DNA from: JANQOH01 sp965201155
Lineage (GTDB): Bacteria; Pseudomonadota; Alphaproteobacteria; UBA7887
Length of the DNA stretch: 64,000 nucleotides
Assembly: GCA_965201155.1 (NCBI GenBank)
Contig: OZ241752.1
Coordinates: 1,488,001 to 1,552,000 of the forward strand
Reading direction: 5' to 3'
Every line of letters starts with the position of its first letter. Positions within the stretch are counted from its first letter, which is position 1. A model generated the notes under the pieces. It was not told where the DNA came from. It did no database searches and saw only the letters and a program-made list of their open reading frames with translations. Below are positions 46,219 to 54,475 of this stretch, piece by piece. The position numbers and the translations under genes were made by a program.

Positions 46219-47449
46219 ACGCATAGGATACCGCCGACACCGCGACCAGCGCTGCCAGAAACGCAAACACCGCGGCATAGGCTTGCGGCGGCGGCACGCC
46301 GTCGATCTCCGGCCAAGCGCCGATAATCCCGCCGCTGGCCGCCTGGATCAGGCCCGACCCGCCGAAATTGAACAGATTTGCCGTCGTCAAGCCGCGTCCG
46401 ACCAGATGATCGGGAAACAGCGCCCTGATATGGCTGATCATCAGTGCCGCATAGCCGCCGAGCAGCCCCGCCAGGCACAGACACAGCGCCGCCGACGCCG
46501 GCGCCGTCACCAGACCCGCCGCCATTGCGGCATAGATCGCCGCCGTCGCCGCCGCGCCGCCCAGCACGATGGTCTTGTTCGCCCCCACGCGCGTTCCCAG
46601 CCAGCCATAGAACAGCGAGCCCGCCATCAGCGCCACCGCCATCATCATCATGATGTCCGCCGCACGCACCGCGTCGAGACCGTGGACATGGCTCAGCCAT
46701 GGCGCGCCCCACAGCGCCAGCAGCGTCATGATGGCGCTGTAGGCGCAGGCGTTCAGCGGCAACAGCAGGTGAAGCTGGCGGTTGCGCATGACGGTGCCGA
46801 CGCCGCGGATTGTCTGGCCCAGCGTCTCGCGCGGGCGCGTGGAAACCCGCGCGTCGGGCGGGGCATCGCGCAGAAAACCGAAAGTAAGCGCCGCCGCGCC
46901 GCCTGTCACCACGGCCGCAATGACGAACGCGCCGCGCCAGCCGAACCATTCCGCGCCCCACGCCAGCGGCGTGGTCGACAACAGATTGCCGAGACCACCG
47001 ACCGCAAGTATAAATCCCGCCATGGCGGGAAAGCGGCGCGGTGAAAACCAGCGCGAGAACACCACCAGCGATCCCATCAATCCCGCTGCGCAGCCAAGCC
47101 CGATCAACCCCCGCCCGACGAGCAAGGTGATGAACCCTTCGGCCGCGGCAAACACCAGCGCGCCGACTGCTGCGGCGAGCAGCAGGCAGGTGTTCACCCG
47201 CCGCGGGCCATAGCGGTCCAATGCGATTCCGAGCGGGATCTGTGCTGCCGCGAAAACCAGGAAATATGTGCCGCCCAGCGTCCCCAGCGCTGCCGCCGAC
47301 AGGTCCAGCGTGCGGGCCAGCTCATCGCCGATCACCCCCACCGAGGTGCGGTAGAACATGCTCAGGATGTAACCTGCGCACAGCACCGCGACGATCACCG
47401 CGGCCTGACGCCGCCGCGCCGATGCAGGCCTGAAACCGGCAGCCGTCAT
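46193..47449 (-). CDS. MFS transporter
   Basis: This is a 418-residue major facilitator with about twelve predicted membrane helices. The loop after helix 2 carries the motif A-like LDRYGPRRVNTCLL. Helices 4 and 5 contain VGRGLIGLGCAAGLMGS and GGLGNLLSTTPLAW, a pattern of antiporter-type carriers. It is similar in style to YfkF/NreB or oxalate/nitrate-like MFS permeases, but no substrate can be assigned. It overlaps liuD convergently. Confidence 0.88.
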   Translation of the reverse strand: MTAAGFRPASARRRQAAVIVAVLCAGYILSMFYRTSVGVIGDELARTLDLSAAALGTLGGTYFLVFAAAQIPLGIALDRYGPRRVNTCLLLAAAVGALVFAAAEGFITLLVGRGLIGLGCAAGLMGSLVVFSRWFSPRRFPAMAGFILAVGGLGNLLSTTPLAWGAEWFGWRGAFVIAAVVTGGAAALTFGFLRDAPPDARVSTRPRETLGQTIRGVGTVMRNRQLHLLLPLNACAYSAIMTLLALWGAPWLSHVHGLDAVRAADIMMMMAVALMAGSLFYGWLGTRVGANKTIVLGGAAATAAIYAAMAAGLVTAPASAALCLCLAGLLGGYAALMISHIRALFPDHLVGRGLTTANLFNFGGSGLIQAASGGIIGAWPEIDGVPPPQAYAAVFAFLAALVAVSAVSYAFTRRPGAP

Positions 47450-47458
47450 CGATTCGGG

Positions 47459-48301
47459 TCAGGCCGACATACGGTCGAGTTCCTCGCATGAGGGCGCGAA
47501 CCACTGCGCGCCGCTCTCCGCGCGTGAATAGGCGGTGAGGTGATCGCGCACGCCGTCTTCGGCGGCGCCGAACATACGCTGCAGCAGGAAGCCATGGCGG
47601 GCCGCGTCGCAGGCAAAGGCAAGGAAATACAGTCCGTGCGCGCGCACCCCGCCCCACGGAAAACTGCGGCGGTAAATCTTCTGCGGGACGCCGCCGAGCG
47701 CGGCATCGGTACGGCTGACATGCGATGTGGCGGGCATGGCGGCGCCTGTCAGTTCGATGCTGTCGTTCTTCGTCCGCCCGATCACGCGCTCCTGCTCTGC
47801 GGTCGAAAGCGCGTGGAATGCCGCCAGGTCATGGCGCCATTTCTGGGTCAATACATGGCTGCCGCCGGCGCCCGGCGCATCAGCCGGCACCAGTGCTGCT
47901 GAGCGCGCCGCCTCGCCTTGCGGGTTGGCGGTGCCGTCGATGAACCCCGTCAGATCGCGGGAGTCGTGATAGATGAAGCCCCACACCTCCAGCGCGCAGC
48001 CGCCGCCGAGCGCGGTATCTACGGCTCTCGCGGTGTCGAACAGCCTGTCACGGGTGCTGTCCTGGAACCATAGCAGCACATCGCGCGGCGTGTCGGCCAT
48101 GCCCGGGATGGCGGGCAGGTCCGCCACCGCCGCTTCTCCGCCGAGCCGCCGATAGGCGCCCGCGCCGAGCGCCAGGACGCCGCTGCCAAGCGCCTGCCGC
48201 AAGCGGGTCAATGTGGGTCCGTCAAGCGCCGGCGCATCGAATTCCAGCGCCAGTTGCAGCGGCGCCGCGGGGGCGAACAACCCCGCTTGCGGTGTAGTCA
48301 T
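47459..48301 (-). CDS. Dyp-type peroxidase
   Basis: This 280-residue protein is a dye-decolorising heme peroxidase. It carries the family signature GFIDGTANP with the distal Asp, the Arg/His region around TSHVSRTDAA, and the late FAFACDAARHGFLLQRMFG segment. The start at 48301 (MTTPQAGLFAP) is chosen because GAAGG precedes it; the longer frame is low quality. There is no signal peptide, so it is probably cytoplasmic or encapsulin-associated; no encapsulin gene is visible. It follows the MFS gene convergently placed with liuD. Confidence 0.9.
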   Translation of the reverse strand: MTTPQAGLFAPAAPLQLALEFDAPALDGPTLTRLRQALGSGVLALGAGAYRRLGGEAAVADLPAIPGMADTPRDVLLWFQDSTRDRLFDTARAVDTALGGGCALEVWGFIYHDSRDLTGFIDGTANPQGEAARSAALVPADAPGAGGSHVLTQKWRHDLAAFHALSTAEQERVIGRTKNDSIELTGAAMPATSHVSRTDAALGGVPQKIYRRSFPWGGVRAHGLYFLAFACDAARHGFLLQRMFGAAEDGVRDHLTAYSRAESGAQWFAPSCEELDRMSA

Positions 48302-48412
48302 GCCTTCTTTCCCTTTCTGGGTGGTCGCGAGCGGTATTGATCGGACCCGTGTGACGCCTCGGCGCCGCAATGTCTCTTGCGCGCCGCCCGGCAATCGTCA
48401 ATATCACGTTCC

Positions 48413-48488
48413 GGGCCCGTAGTTCAGTGGTCAGAACGCGCCGCTCATAACGGTGTTGTCGCAGGTTCGAATCCTGCCGGGCCCACCA
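48413..48488 (+). tRNA. tRNA with CAU anticodon (tRNA-Ile2 or elongator tRNA-Met)
   Basis: This 76-base cloverleaf has the acceptor GGGCCCG pairing with CGGGCCC. The D arm contains GTTC...GAAC, the anticodon loop CTCATAA sits on stem CGCCG/CGGTG, the T arm is GCAGG-TTCGAAT-CCTGC, and CCA is encoded. The short D loop and the acceptor resemble lysidine-modified tRNA-Ile(CAU), but elongator Met cannot be excluded without a model. It is not an initiator, because the acceptor starts with a normal G-C pair. Confidence 0.9.
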
Positions 48489-48532
48489 CCGAAGCGCCGT
48501 CGGCGCAAAACCGCAGGGTACGGACATACGCG

Positions 48533-48795
48533 ATGGGAATGTTGGGCGCCTTGCTGGGGGGCACGGTGGGTTTCATGTTCGGCGGGCCGCTGGGCGCGTT
48601 GCTCGGCGCGGGCGGCGGACATCTGGTCGGCAAGCTGGCCGGCAATGGCGGCGCTCCGCAAAACCACGAGCACAGCGAAACGGAAGTCGCCGCCATCCTG
48701 TCGGTGGCGCTGATCGCGCTGGCCGCCAAGGTGGCGAAGGCTGACGGGCGCGTAACCCGCGACGAGATTTCGGCCTTCCGCCGCGTGTTCAGATT
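48533..48795 (+). pseudogene. Truncated DjlA/TerB-like gene cut by an IS element
   Basis: The frame begins MGMLGALLGGTVGFMFGGPLGALLGAGGGH, a glycine-rich membrane-insertion segment. It continues with ILSVALIALAAKVAKADGRVTRDEISAFRRVF, the first helices of a TerB domain. This is the N-terminal pattern of DjlA-like co-chaperones. The sequence then runs into the left inverted repeat of the IS element and stops at TAG 48806-48808. The rest of the TerB and J domains is not found on the other side, so the 3' part is lost. Confidence 0.75.
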
Positions 48796-48820
48796 GGGAA
48801 TTATGTAGCAAAATCCGCAG
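48796..48820 (+). repeat. Left terminal inverted repeat of the IS1595-family element
   Basis: This end begins GGGAATTATGTAGCAAAATC and continues CGCAG. It pairs with the right end, matching 23 of 25 positions. The truncated DjlA-like gene reads into it. Confidence 0.85.
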
Positions 48821-48883
48821 AGCTGCTTGACAGTTGATTCAGCGTAACCTATTATAGTCCGCATCAGGTTGATGGAGCGCGTC

Positions 48884-49813
48884 ATGCCGAAAGCCAAAGG
48901 GACTGCCGAGACTATCAGCATCGTCGAGTTGCTGCGGATGTTCCCGGATAATGCGTCATGCATCGCATGGCTTGAGAAGGTCCGCTGGCACGGCGAGCCG
49001 GTGTGTGCGCACTGCGGCGGAACGGGCAAGATCAGCCAGCCGGCAAGCAAGCCGCACACCTATTGGTGCGGACAATGCCGTAAGCACTTCACGGTGACCA
49101 CAGGAACGATCCTGCACGCGACCAAGACCCCGTTGCAGAATTGGCTCGTTGCACTCTACAGCGTTATGACGGCTCGCAAGGGTATCAGTGCCATGCAATT
49201 GTCGAAAGAGCTTGGCGTCCAGTACCGGACTGCATGGTACATGCTGCACCGTATCCGCGAAGCGTGTGCCGGGGGCGAGTTCCAGCTTGAGCGCGTGGTC
49301 GAGGTCGATGAGGCATATATCGGCGGACGGGAGAAGAACAAGCACGCGGACAAAAAGCTGCGGGCAGGACGGGGCGCTGTTGGCAAAACGGCGGTAATGG
49401 GCGCTAAGGCGCGGGGCGGACAGGTAATTGCGAAGCCAGTAGATAACGTCAATCGGCAGACAGCCTTGGCATTCGTGAAAGAGGCGGCAGCATTCGGCGC
49501 GATTATCTTCACGGATACTTCCGCAATTTATCGCGGTCTTCCGTTCATGCACGAAGCCGTCAACCACAGTGCGGGCGAATATGCGCGCGGCCCTGTGCAT
49601 ACGAACGGGATCGAGAGCGTTTGGGCGGTACTCAAGAGGTCTATCACAGGGACATGGCATCATGTCTCAACGAAGCACCTTCACCGCTATGTCAACGAGG
49701 CGTCAATGCGCCTCAACAATGGCAATTGCCGGATAGACACCATAGACCGAATGAACGCTTTGGCGGCGCAAATCGGTGGGCGGCGGTTGCCCTATAAGGA
49801 ACTTGTAGCATGA
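48884..49813 (+). CDS. IS1595-family (ISXO2-like) transposase
   Basis: This 309-residue transposase has an N-terminal zinc ribbon, CAHCGGTGKIS with YWCGQCRKHF. The ISXO2-like DDE-type domain follows: VVEVDEAYIGGREKNKH with the first Asp, FTDTSAIYRGL with the second, and VHTNGIESVWAVLKRS, where N-x-x-E takes the third position as in this family. GGAG lies before the ATG at 48884; an upstream in-frame ATG at 48869 is less likely. It looks complete and could be active. Its stop overlaps the first passenger gene. Confidence 0.92.
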   Translation: MPKAKGTAETISIVELLRMFPDNASCIAWLEKVRWHGEPVCAHCGGTGKISQPASKPHTYWCGQCRKHFTVTTGTILHATKTPLQNWLVALYSVMTARKGISAMQLSKELGVQYRTAWYMLHRIREACAGGEFQLERVVEVDEAYIGGREKNKHADKKLRAGRGAVGKTAVMGAKARGGQVIAKPVDNVNRQTALAFVKEAAAFGAIIFTDTSAIYRGLPFMHEAVNHSAGEYARGPVHTNGIESVWAVLKRSITGTWHHVSTKHLHRYVNEASMRLNNGNCRIDTIDRMNALAAQIGGRRLPYKELVA

Positions 49814-50229
49814 CACTAGAGACGATGAAGCCGACTGATGATCCGAATTTCGACTGGGTTTCGGCTCGTTCAAAGTGTACGATTGCCGCGTGGTTTTCCC
49901 GTATAAAGAGCGCTGCTGAAAAGAATGTGTTGACCGCACAAAGTTCTCCGGACATCCGAGCTTCGACGGACCATGTTTCTTTCGATCCCGGGTCATCCAC
50001 CACGTTTTCTGTGTCTCGTAACGGCAAGAGCGGAGAGACGATCTGCCAAGTCAATTTTGTCCTGAAGGGCGATGTGATTATAGCCGAGAGGGATGACGCT
50101 GAGATTTATCGTGTGACTATCGAGTGGGATCGCGCTCGGGCCGAATGCGCCCTCATGAAAAACGGCAAGCATTCGTCACTATGGCGCATCTGCGAGGCGG
50201 CTCTGTACCCGCTCTTTTTCGAGTCGTGA
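49810..50229 (+). CDS. IS passenger gene 1, unknown protein
   Basis: This is a 139-residue soluble protein of unknown function, with no signal peptide or membrane helix. The middle is beta-rich (TTFSVSRNGKSGETICQVNFVLKGDVI) and the end is ALYPLFFES. Its ATG overlaps the transposase stop (ATGA), so it is translated with the transposase and belongs to the element. Confidence 0.65.
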   Translation: MTLETMKPTDDPNFDWVSARSKCTIAAWFSRIKSAAEKNVLTAQSSPDIRASTDHVSFDPGSSTTFSVSRNGKSGETICQVNFVLKGDVIIAERDDAEIYRVTIEWDRARAECALMKNGKHSSLWRICEAALYPLFFES

Positions 50230-50264
50230 TCACACCAACGCTACGCACCCACGGGAGATTGCGA

Positions 50265-50780
50265 ATGACCAGAGTCATGTTTGGACTGCTTCTGTGCGCT
50301 ATCGGATCGCCGGCGGGTTGGGCAGCGAAGGAAAATGTGGAAGTTTACGGGAACCACAGGTTCGATGGATGCACGGTCGAGACAATCCACGACGACTTCA
50401 CGGACAGCGTGACGGGGCATAGTCTAACGTGTTCCCAAAATGGGAATATGTTTGGCCTAACGTGCAGTGCTGATGGGGGCATGATAGTGCTCTTCGCGCG
50501 TGACAGGAATTGGTTCGCCGTTGGAGATGAAATAAACGTCCGCTTTCGTTGGGGAACGCGAAAGGCAAACGAGGGGAATTGGATTCCTTTCGGGAAGGAA
50601 TCGGCCCTGTCAACAGATGATTCAATTCACGACAGCTTTTTATCTGGAATGGCGGACGAAGATAAACTGATCTATGAAATTGGACTCGCCCCCCGGGCAG
50701 CAATGGAACTAAACGATACTGCACGTAGGGCGGTGCCAGATTATCAGGCTCGATGTACAGAAGGGGGGGCAGTACAATGA
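50265..50780 (+). CDS. IS passenger gene 2, exported protein of unknown function
   Basis: This 171-residue protein has a signal peptide (MTRVMFGLLLCAIGSPAGWA). The mature part contains several cysteines (FDGCTVE, HSLTCSQNG, GLTCSADG) and looks beta-rich, like a small periplasmic protein. GGGAG precedes the ATG. Its base composition is lower in GC than most of the window. Its stop overlaps the start of the next gene. Confidence 0.65.
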   Translation: MTRVMFGLLLCAIGSPAGWAAKENVEVYGNHRFDGCTVETIHDDFTDSVTGHSLTCSQNGNMFGLTCSADGGMIVLFARDRNWFAVGDEINVRFRWGTRKANEGNWIPFGKESALSTDDSIHDSFLSGMADEDKLIYEIGLAPRAAMELNDTARRAVPDYQARCTEGGAVQ

Positions 50781-50971
50781 GCAAGCCTCGCCCGAAAATA
50801 GACCCGACTGAAATCGCGAAAACCAAGCGCCCCCCCGTCACTCTAGCGCAGTTCGAGGGAATGTTCGGCCAGATTATGGCTCACCGGGCTAAACCCGAAA
50901 AGGGTAGCGAAAACCGCGAGCCGACCAAGGGCGAGCTAAGCGAGAAATGGCAGCTTCGGCGGAAGCCGTGA
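50777..50971 (+). CDS. IS passenger gene 3, small basic protein
   Basis: This is a 64-residue basic, Lys/Arg/Pro-rich protein (SKPRPKIDPTEIAKTKRPPV, ending LRRKP). It has no recognisable domain. It overlaps the previous stop by ATGA and ends seven bases before the right inverted repeat, so it is the last gene of the element. Confidence 0.5.
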   Translation: MSKPRPKIDPTEIAKTKRPPVTLAQFEGMFGQIMAHRAKPEKGSENREPTKGELSEKWQLRRKP

Positions 50972-50977
50972 AGCCAC

Positions 50978-51002
50978 CTGCGGATTTTGCTGCATAATAC
51001 CC
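50978..51002 (-). repeat. Right terminal inverted repeat of the IS1595-family element
   Basis: On the minus strand this end begins GGGTATTATGCAGCAAAATC and continues CGCAG. It differs from the left end at the fourth and eleventh positions. The truncated glutathione S-transferase gene reads into it and stops inside the element at 50936. Confidence 0.85.
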
Positions 51003-51544
51003 TTTTCGATACCGTTCATGAACACGGCGAACGCCCGGCTAGTGCTGTCGTGCACGCCGGCGTCGGGGCACTCACCGCCGCGGAACGACAGCAGGTAAAT
51101 CTGCGAATCCCGCGCGAACACAAGGCTGGCATCCAGAAAGCCGTCTATGCGCGCGGCCTGCCACGCGTCACGACCGTAGAGCGTGGTGTCTCCGGGGGCG
51201 AGACGCGCCACCGCCCGCATGATGCTGTTGGATTCGAAAATGCCAGTTTTCCCGTCAGGGCTGAACGCTGCCGGCACGGTGCCGAAGGGATGGGCAGCGA
51301 GAAAGGCTTTCGTCTTGAACAGCCGCCCCTTGAACCCGGTTCGCCCTTCCACTGCCGCGGTGTCGGAAGCGCCGTCGCGTTCCCCTGCGGCAAGTGGTCG
51401 CGCATCGAAATCCCACAGCCAGTCCTGCAATTCACCGGGCGCGCCGCCGCGCAGTTCCACCTCGACACCGCACAGCCGGCCGGTAATGGTTGCCTTCCAG
51501 ATACGGGGGTTGGGAAGGTAGGAAAATATGCGCAGCCTGGTCAT
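51003..51544 (-). pseudogene. Glutathione S-transferase gene truncated by the IS element
   Basis: From ATG 51544 the frame encodes a GST-like protein. MTRLRIFSYLPNPRIWKATI and AAHPFGTVPAAF with ESNSIMRAVARL form the thioredoxin-fold domain, and ARIDGFLDASLVFARDSQIY starts the helical domain. At 51003 it enters the IS right end and stops at 50936 after foreign residues. About half of the C-terminal domain is missing, so activity is doubtful. It resembles elongation factor 1 gamma-like GSTs. Confidence 0.75.
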
Positions 51545-51653
51545 CGGGTGTCCTCTCTGGTCTCGAGGGATGCTGCATGAAGCAGCATCGGCATGGTTTC
51601 GCATCCCGCAGCGCATGGGTGCGGACGGTGCCGCCGGCGCCCTGGCCACTGAG

Positions 51654-51697
51654 GTTTATCGATCTTATCGTAGTTTATCTCAGTTTATCGACCTTAT
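51654..51697. repeat. Direct GTTTATC repeats upstream of an ORC-like ATPase
   Basis: GTTTATCGATCTTAT (51654-51668) and GTTTATCGACCTTAT (51683-51697) are near-identical direct repeats 29 bases apart, with an extra GTTTATC at 51673-51679. An inverted ATAAAC and further TTATCGA/GATAAG words follow up to 51732. They are AT-rich in a GC-rich context and lie directly before the ATPase gene. They could be an operator for that gene or binding sites for the ATPase itself. Confidence 0.5.
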
Positions 51698-51741
51698 GAG
51701 ACATTATCGATTCAGAATAAACCGTGATAAGATGGCTTGAA

Positions 51742-52929
51742 ATGGATGCCCGACAGAACCCCTATGCACCTGGCGCCGGCGCGCCTCCGCCGGAGCTCGC
51801 GGGGCGTGACGAGTTGATCGAACGTGCCTCTGTGGCGCTGGACCGCTTTCGTGCGGGCAGGTGGGCCCGAAGCTTCATTTTCTACGGATTGCGCGGAGTC
51901 GGCAAGACTGTCCTGCTCAACCGCATTCGCCTCGACGCCGCGGCACGCGGCATTGCCGGTGTCAGGGTGGAAGCGTCTGAGGAGCGGTCACTGCCAGCCT
52001 TGCTCATTCCGGCGTTGCGTACAGCACTTATGCGTTTGAGCCGCGGCGAAGCGCTCAAGGGCCATTTGAGGAGAGGCATGGGAGCGCTGGCGAACTTCAC
52101 CAAGGCTCTCAGGGTCAAATATCAGGATATCGAATTCAGCATCGATGCAGACCCTGAAACCGGACTGGCCGACAGCAGTGATCTCGACGCCGATCTCACG
52201 GATCTCCTCTCGGCCGTGGGCGAGGCCGCAGGTGAACGCGCCACCGCGATCGTGCTCTTCATGGATGAGTTGCAATATGTGCCGGAAGAGCAGCTTGCCG
52301 CACTGATTGCGGCGCTCCACAGCACTGGCCAGGAACAGTTGCCAGTCGCCATGGTGGCGGCGGGGCTACCCCAACTGGTCGGACGAACTGGCGACGCGAA
52401 GTCTTACGCAGAGCGGCTCTTCGAATTCGTGCCCGTTGATCGCCTCGATGACCCTGACGCCCGCGACGCCCTGATTGTGCCTGCTTCCAGGGAGGAAGTG
52501 GCCTTCAGCCCCGATGCGATTTCCGAAATTCTGCGCCAGACCGGGGGCTATCCTTACTTTCTGCAGGAATGGGGCAAGCACAGTTGGGACGCCGCCAAGG
52601 AATCTCCGATTGACCTTGACGATGCGCGGCGCGCAACCCGGGAGGCGATCGCCGAGCTCGATGCGAGCTTTTTCCGCGTGCGCTTTGATCGGCTGACACC
52701 AGCCCAAAAACGCTATATGCGAGCCATGGCCGAACTCGGGCCCGGCCCCCACCGATCCGGCGACATCGCCCACATCCTGAAGCGGAAAGTTACAACAATC
52801 GCTCCCGTGCGCAAAACGCTTATCGCCAAGGGCATGATTTACAGCCCCGCTCACGGCACCGCCGCGTTTACCGTGCCGCTATTCGACGATTTCATGAAAC
52901 GGATCGTGCCGGATCACGGAGAAACATAG
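51742..52929 (+). CDS. ORC/Cdc6-like AAA+ ATPase
   Basis: This is a 395-residue AAA+ protein. Walker A is GLRGVGKTVLLNRI, Walker B is IVLFMDELQYV, sensor 1 lies near VAMVAAGLP, and GGYPYFLQEWGKHSW closes the ATPase module. A C-terminal winged-helix part follows (LTPAQKRYMRAMAELG, RSGDIAHILKRKVTTIAPVR). This is the pattern of single-gene ATP-binding proteins related to Orc1/Cdc6 and STAND ATPases found in mobile regions. MDARQNPYAPG at 51742 is the usual start of this family. The role is unknown. Confidence 0.82.
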   Translation: MDARQNPYAPGAGAPPPELAGRDELIERASVALDRFRAGRWARSFIFYGLRGVGKTVLLNRIRLDAAARGIAGVRVEASEERSLPALLIPALRTALMRLSRGEALKGHLRRGMGALANFTKALRVKYQDIEFSIDADPETGLADSSDLDADLTDLLSAVGEAAGERATAIVLFMDELQYVPEEQLAALIAALHSTGQEQLPVAMVAAGLPQLVGRTGDAKSYAERLFEFVPVDRLDDPDARDALIVPASREEVAFSPDAISEILRQTGGYPYFLQEWGKHSWDAAKESPIDLDDARRATREAIAELDASFFRVRFDRLTPAQKRYMRAMAELGPGPHRSGDIAHILKRKVTTIAPVRKTLIAKGMIYSPAHGTAAFTVPLFDDFMKRIVPDHGET

Positions 52930-52999
52930 CCCGCGGGGCGTGCAACGCCGTCGGCGGCGTTGAGGGCATTCGCTCGCGAACAGGATGATATGTGCCGCC

Positions 53000-53824
53000 T
53001 CATCTCTCCGGGTCGATGGCCTGTTGCGGCTGCGGGATGTTGGCGTAGACCTCGAACTTCCCGGCGTCGAAGGTGAATGGCTGTACGATTCCACCGGCTT
53101 CCTCGAGCACTGCGGCGACTTCCGGCACAGCGATGGCGTTTTCCCATATGCGCGACAGGATCGGGAACTCTCCGGGGAGATCGATGCCCGCGAGCAGTGC
53201 GTTGCGCACCTGCGGCACCAGGAAACAGTCGGCCAGGGTGATCTCGTTTCCGACCGCAAAGGTTCCCGCGGATTGCGGGAGGATACTTTCCAGCGCGCCG
53301 AACTCGCGGCGTATGAAATGCAGCCGCAGCGGGTGTTCGGTGGGCGCTGCTTTCACCATGCCCCACTCGCCGATGGCCTGGATGATGAACGGGATGTTCT
53401 GATAGGGCTGGGTGTCGGCCGCGATGATCCACATGATGCGGCGCATTTGCGCCCGCAGCCACGGATCACCGGGCAGCATCGGCCGATGCCCGGTATCGCC
53501 GATCACGTCCTCCAGATAGTCCACTATCGGCCCTGACTGCGCCATCTTGCGCCCGTCGGGCAGCAGCAGCACGGGGATGCGGCCTTCGGGGTTGAAGGCG
53601 GTGAAGTCGGTGGTGCCGAGCTTCTCGGTTTCGGGATCGCCCTCCGGCATGGTGAAGACGGGAATGCCGCGGTGGTCGGTGGCAAAGCCGGTGCTCACCA
53701 ACTCGACCAGCGAGGACGGAACACCGCGACACCGCAAATAGAGCGTAACCCGCAGGGAAGCGCTGCTGGTCGGGTGGTAGAACAGGCGCATTCGCCCTGC
53801 TTGCGGCGTGTTCGTCGCGGTCAT
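53000..53824 (-). CDS. Glutathione S-transferase family protein
   Basis: This 274-residue protein has an N-terminal thioredoxin-fold domain (MRLFYHPTSSASLRVTLYLRCRGV, FNPEGRIPVLLLPDGRKMAQSGPIVDYLED) with the active-site Ser region and the SNAIL-like QSGPI. An alpha-helical C-terminal domain contains NEITLADCFLVPQVRNAL. It is similar to maleylacetoacetate isomerase-like GSTs, but has an extra N-terminal tail and a longer C-terminus. The start at 53824 is used; M12 is an alternative. Confidence 0.87.
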   Translation of the reverse strand: MTATNTPQAGRMRLFYHPTSSASLRVTLYLRCRGVPSSLVELVSTGFATDHRGIPVFTMPEGDPETEKLGTTDFTAFNPEGRIPVLLLPDGRKMAQSGPIVDYLEDVIGDTGHRPMLPGDPWLRAQMRRIMWIIAADTQPYQNIPFIIQAIGEWGMVKAAPTEHPLRLHFIRREFGALESILPQSAGTFAVGNEITLADCFLVPQVRNALLAGIDLPGEFPILSRIWENAIAVPEVAAVLEEAGGIVQPFTFDAGKFEVYANIPQPQQAIDPER

Positions 53825-54054
53825 GGCTTGTCCCGGCTCCCCGGTATCGTCGGAATTGCTGTTCCCTGCCGCCGTCTGTTTGGCCGGCCAGGTTCAGTAT
53901 CCAGCATGACTGTGAAACGGATTCGGGGCAAGTTCGGATCCAACGGCTTGGCCTGGATCTCGGCGGAGGGCACGGCGCCGCCTTGGGGTTTCGAGCTGGG
54001 TTTGCCGGATGGTCTCCGATGGGTTTATATGGGGCGGAGTTATAGCGTTACGTG

Positions 54055-54060
54055 TATAAT
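54055..54060 (+). promoter_or_regulatory. Putative -10 element of the giant autotransporter gene
   Basis: TATAAT occurs 50 bases upstream of the ATG at 54111, preceded directly by TG. No good -35 is seen at the proper distance. The rest of the 286-base gap between the GST gene and this gene holds nothing recognisable. Confidence 0.4.
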
Positions 54061-54110
54061 CAGGCCAACGCCGGGAAGGTTTTCCTGGCAGGTGGGATAT
54101 GGAGGGGAAC

Positions 54111-54227
54111 ATGATGGATATGCCGGGCGACTGTTGGAACGCGGCTGATGAGCGGCGTGCGATTGTGATGGCTGGCAAATCCCCCCCCCCCCCCCCCGAT
54201 ACTTCGGTGACTCGCCGGGGCTGCTGA
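54111..54227 (+). CDS. Leader of the giant autotransporter, out of frame as sequenced
   Basis: ATG at 54111 has a strong GGAGGGG site. It encodes MMDMPGDCWNAADERRAIVM, then AGKS, and enters the poly-C tract. With 17 C the frame runs on five prolines to DTSVTRRGC and stops at 54225, a 38-residue product. With 15 or 18 C it would instead read RYFGDSPGLLNRQFQRNGF and a signal peptide (RRVLAVWAVVFGTIAAGAAQA), then join the fibronectin passenger. There is no other ATG, GTG or TTG between the tract and the signal peptide in that frame. Confidence 0.6.
   Translation: MMDMPGDCWNAADERRAIVMAGKSPPPPPDTSVTRRGC
54181..54197 (+). repeat. 17-base poly-C tract (phase-variation switch candidate)
   Basis: Seventeen consecutive C residues lie within the translated leader of the giant surface protein. 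Mononucleotide tracts of this length slip readily in replication and are classic contingency-locus switches. The present count places the passenger out of frame with the start codon; a count divisible by three puts it in frame. I saw no other homopolymer of comparable length in the window. Confidence 0.8.
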
Positions 54228-54475
54228 ATCGACAGTTTCAGCGCAACGGGTTCGGACGGCGCGTCCTTGCCGTCTGGGCAGTAGTTTTTGGCACAATAGC
54301 CGCTGGGGCGGCGCAGGCGAACACCCCGACGGCGCCGCAAAATCTCAGCGCAGACCCGGGCAGCGGCAGCGTCACGCTGAGTTGGGATGCACCCAGTTCC
54401 CATGAGGAGGGGGCGATCGAAGGCTATAATGTCGAATATACGAAGGCGAGCCTCGGCTGGGATTTCGCCAATTCG

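Larger units (their letters stand above)
48796..51002. mobile_element. IS1595-family element with passenger genes
   Basis: The element is bounded by 25-base terminal inverted repeats (48796-48820 and 50978-51002) that differ at two positions and share the core AGCAAAATCCGCAG. It carries an ISXO2-like transposase and three passenger genes, chained by overlapping stop/start codons or short gaps. The 8 bases outside each end, TTCAGATT and TTTTCGAT, do not match, so there is no target-site duplication. Different truncated genes lie on the two sides, which implies a deletion or rearrangement after insertion. Confidence 0.85.
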
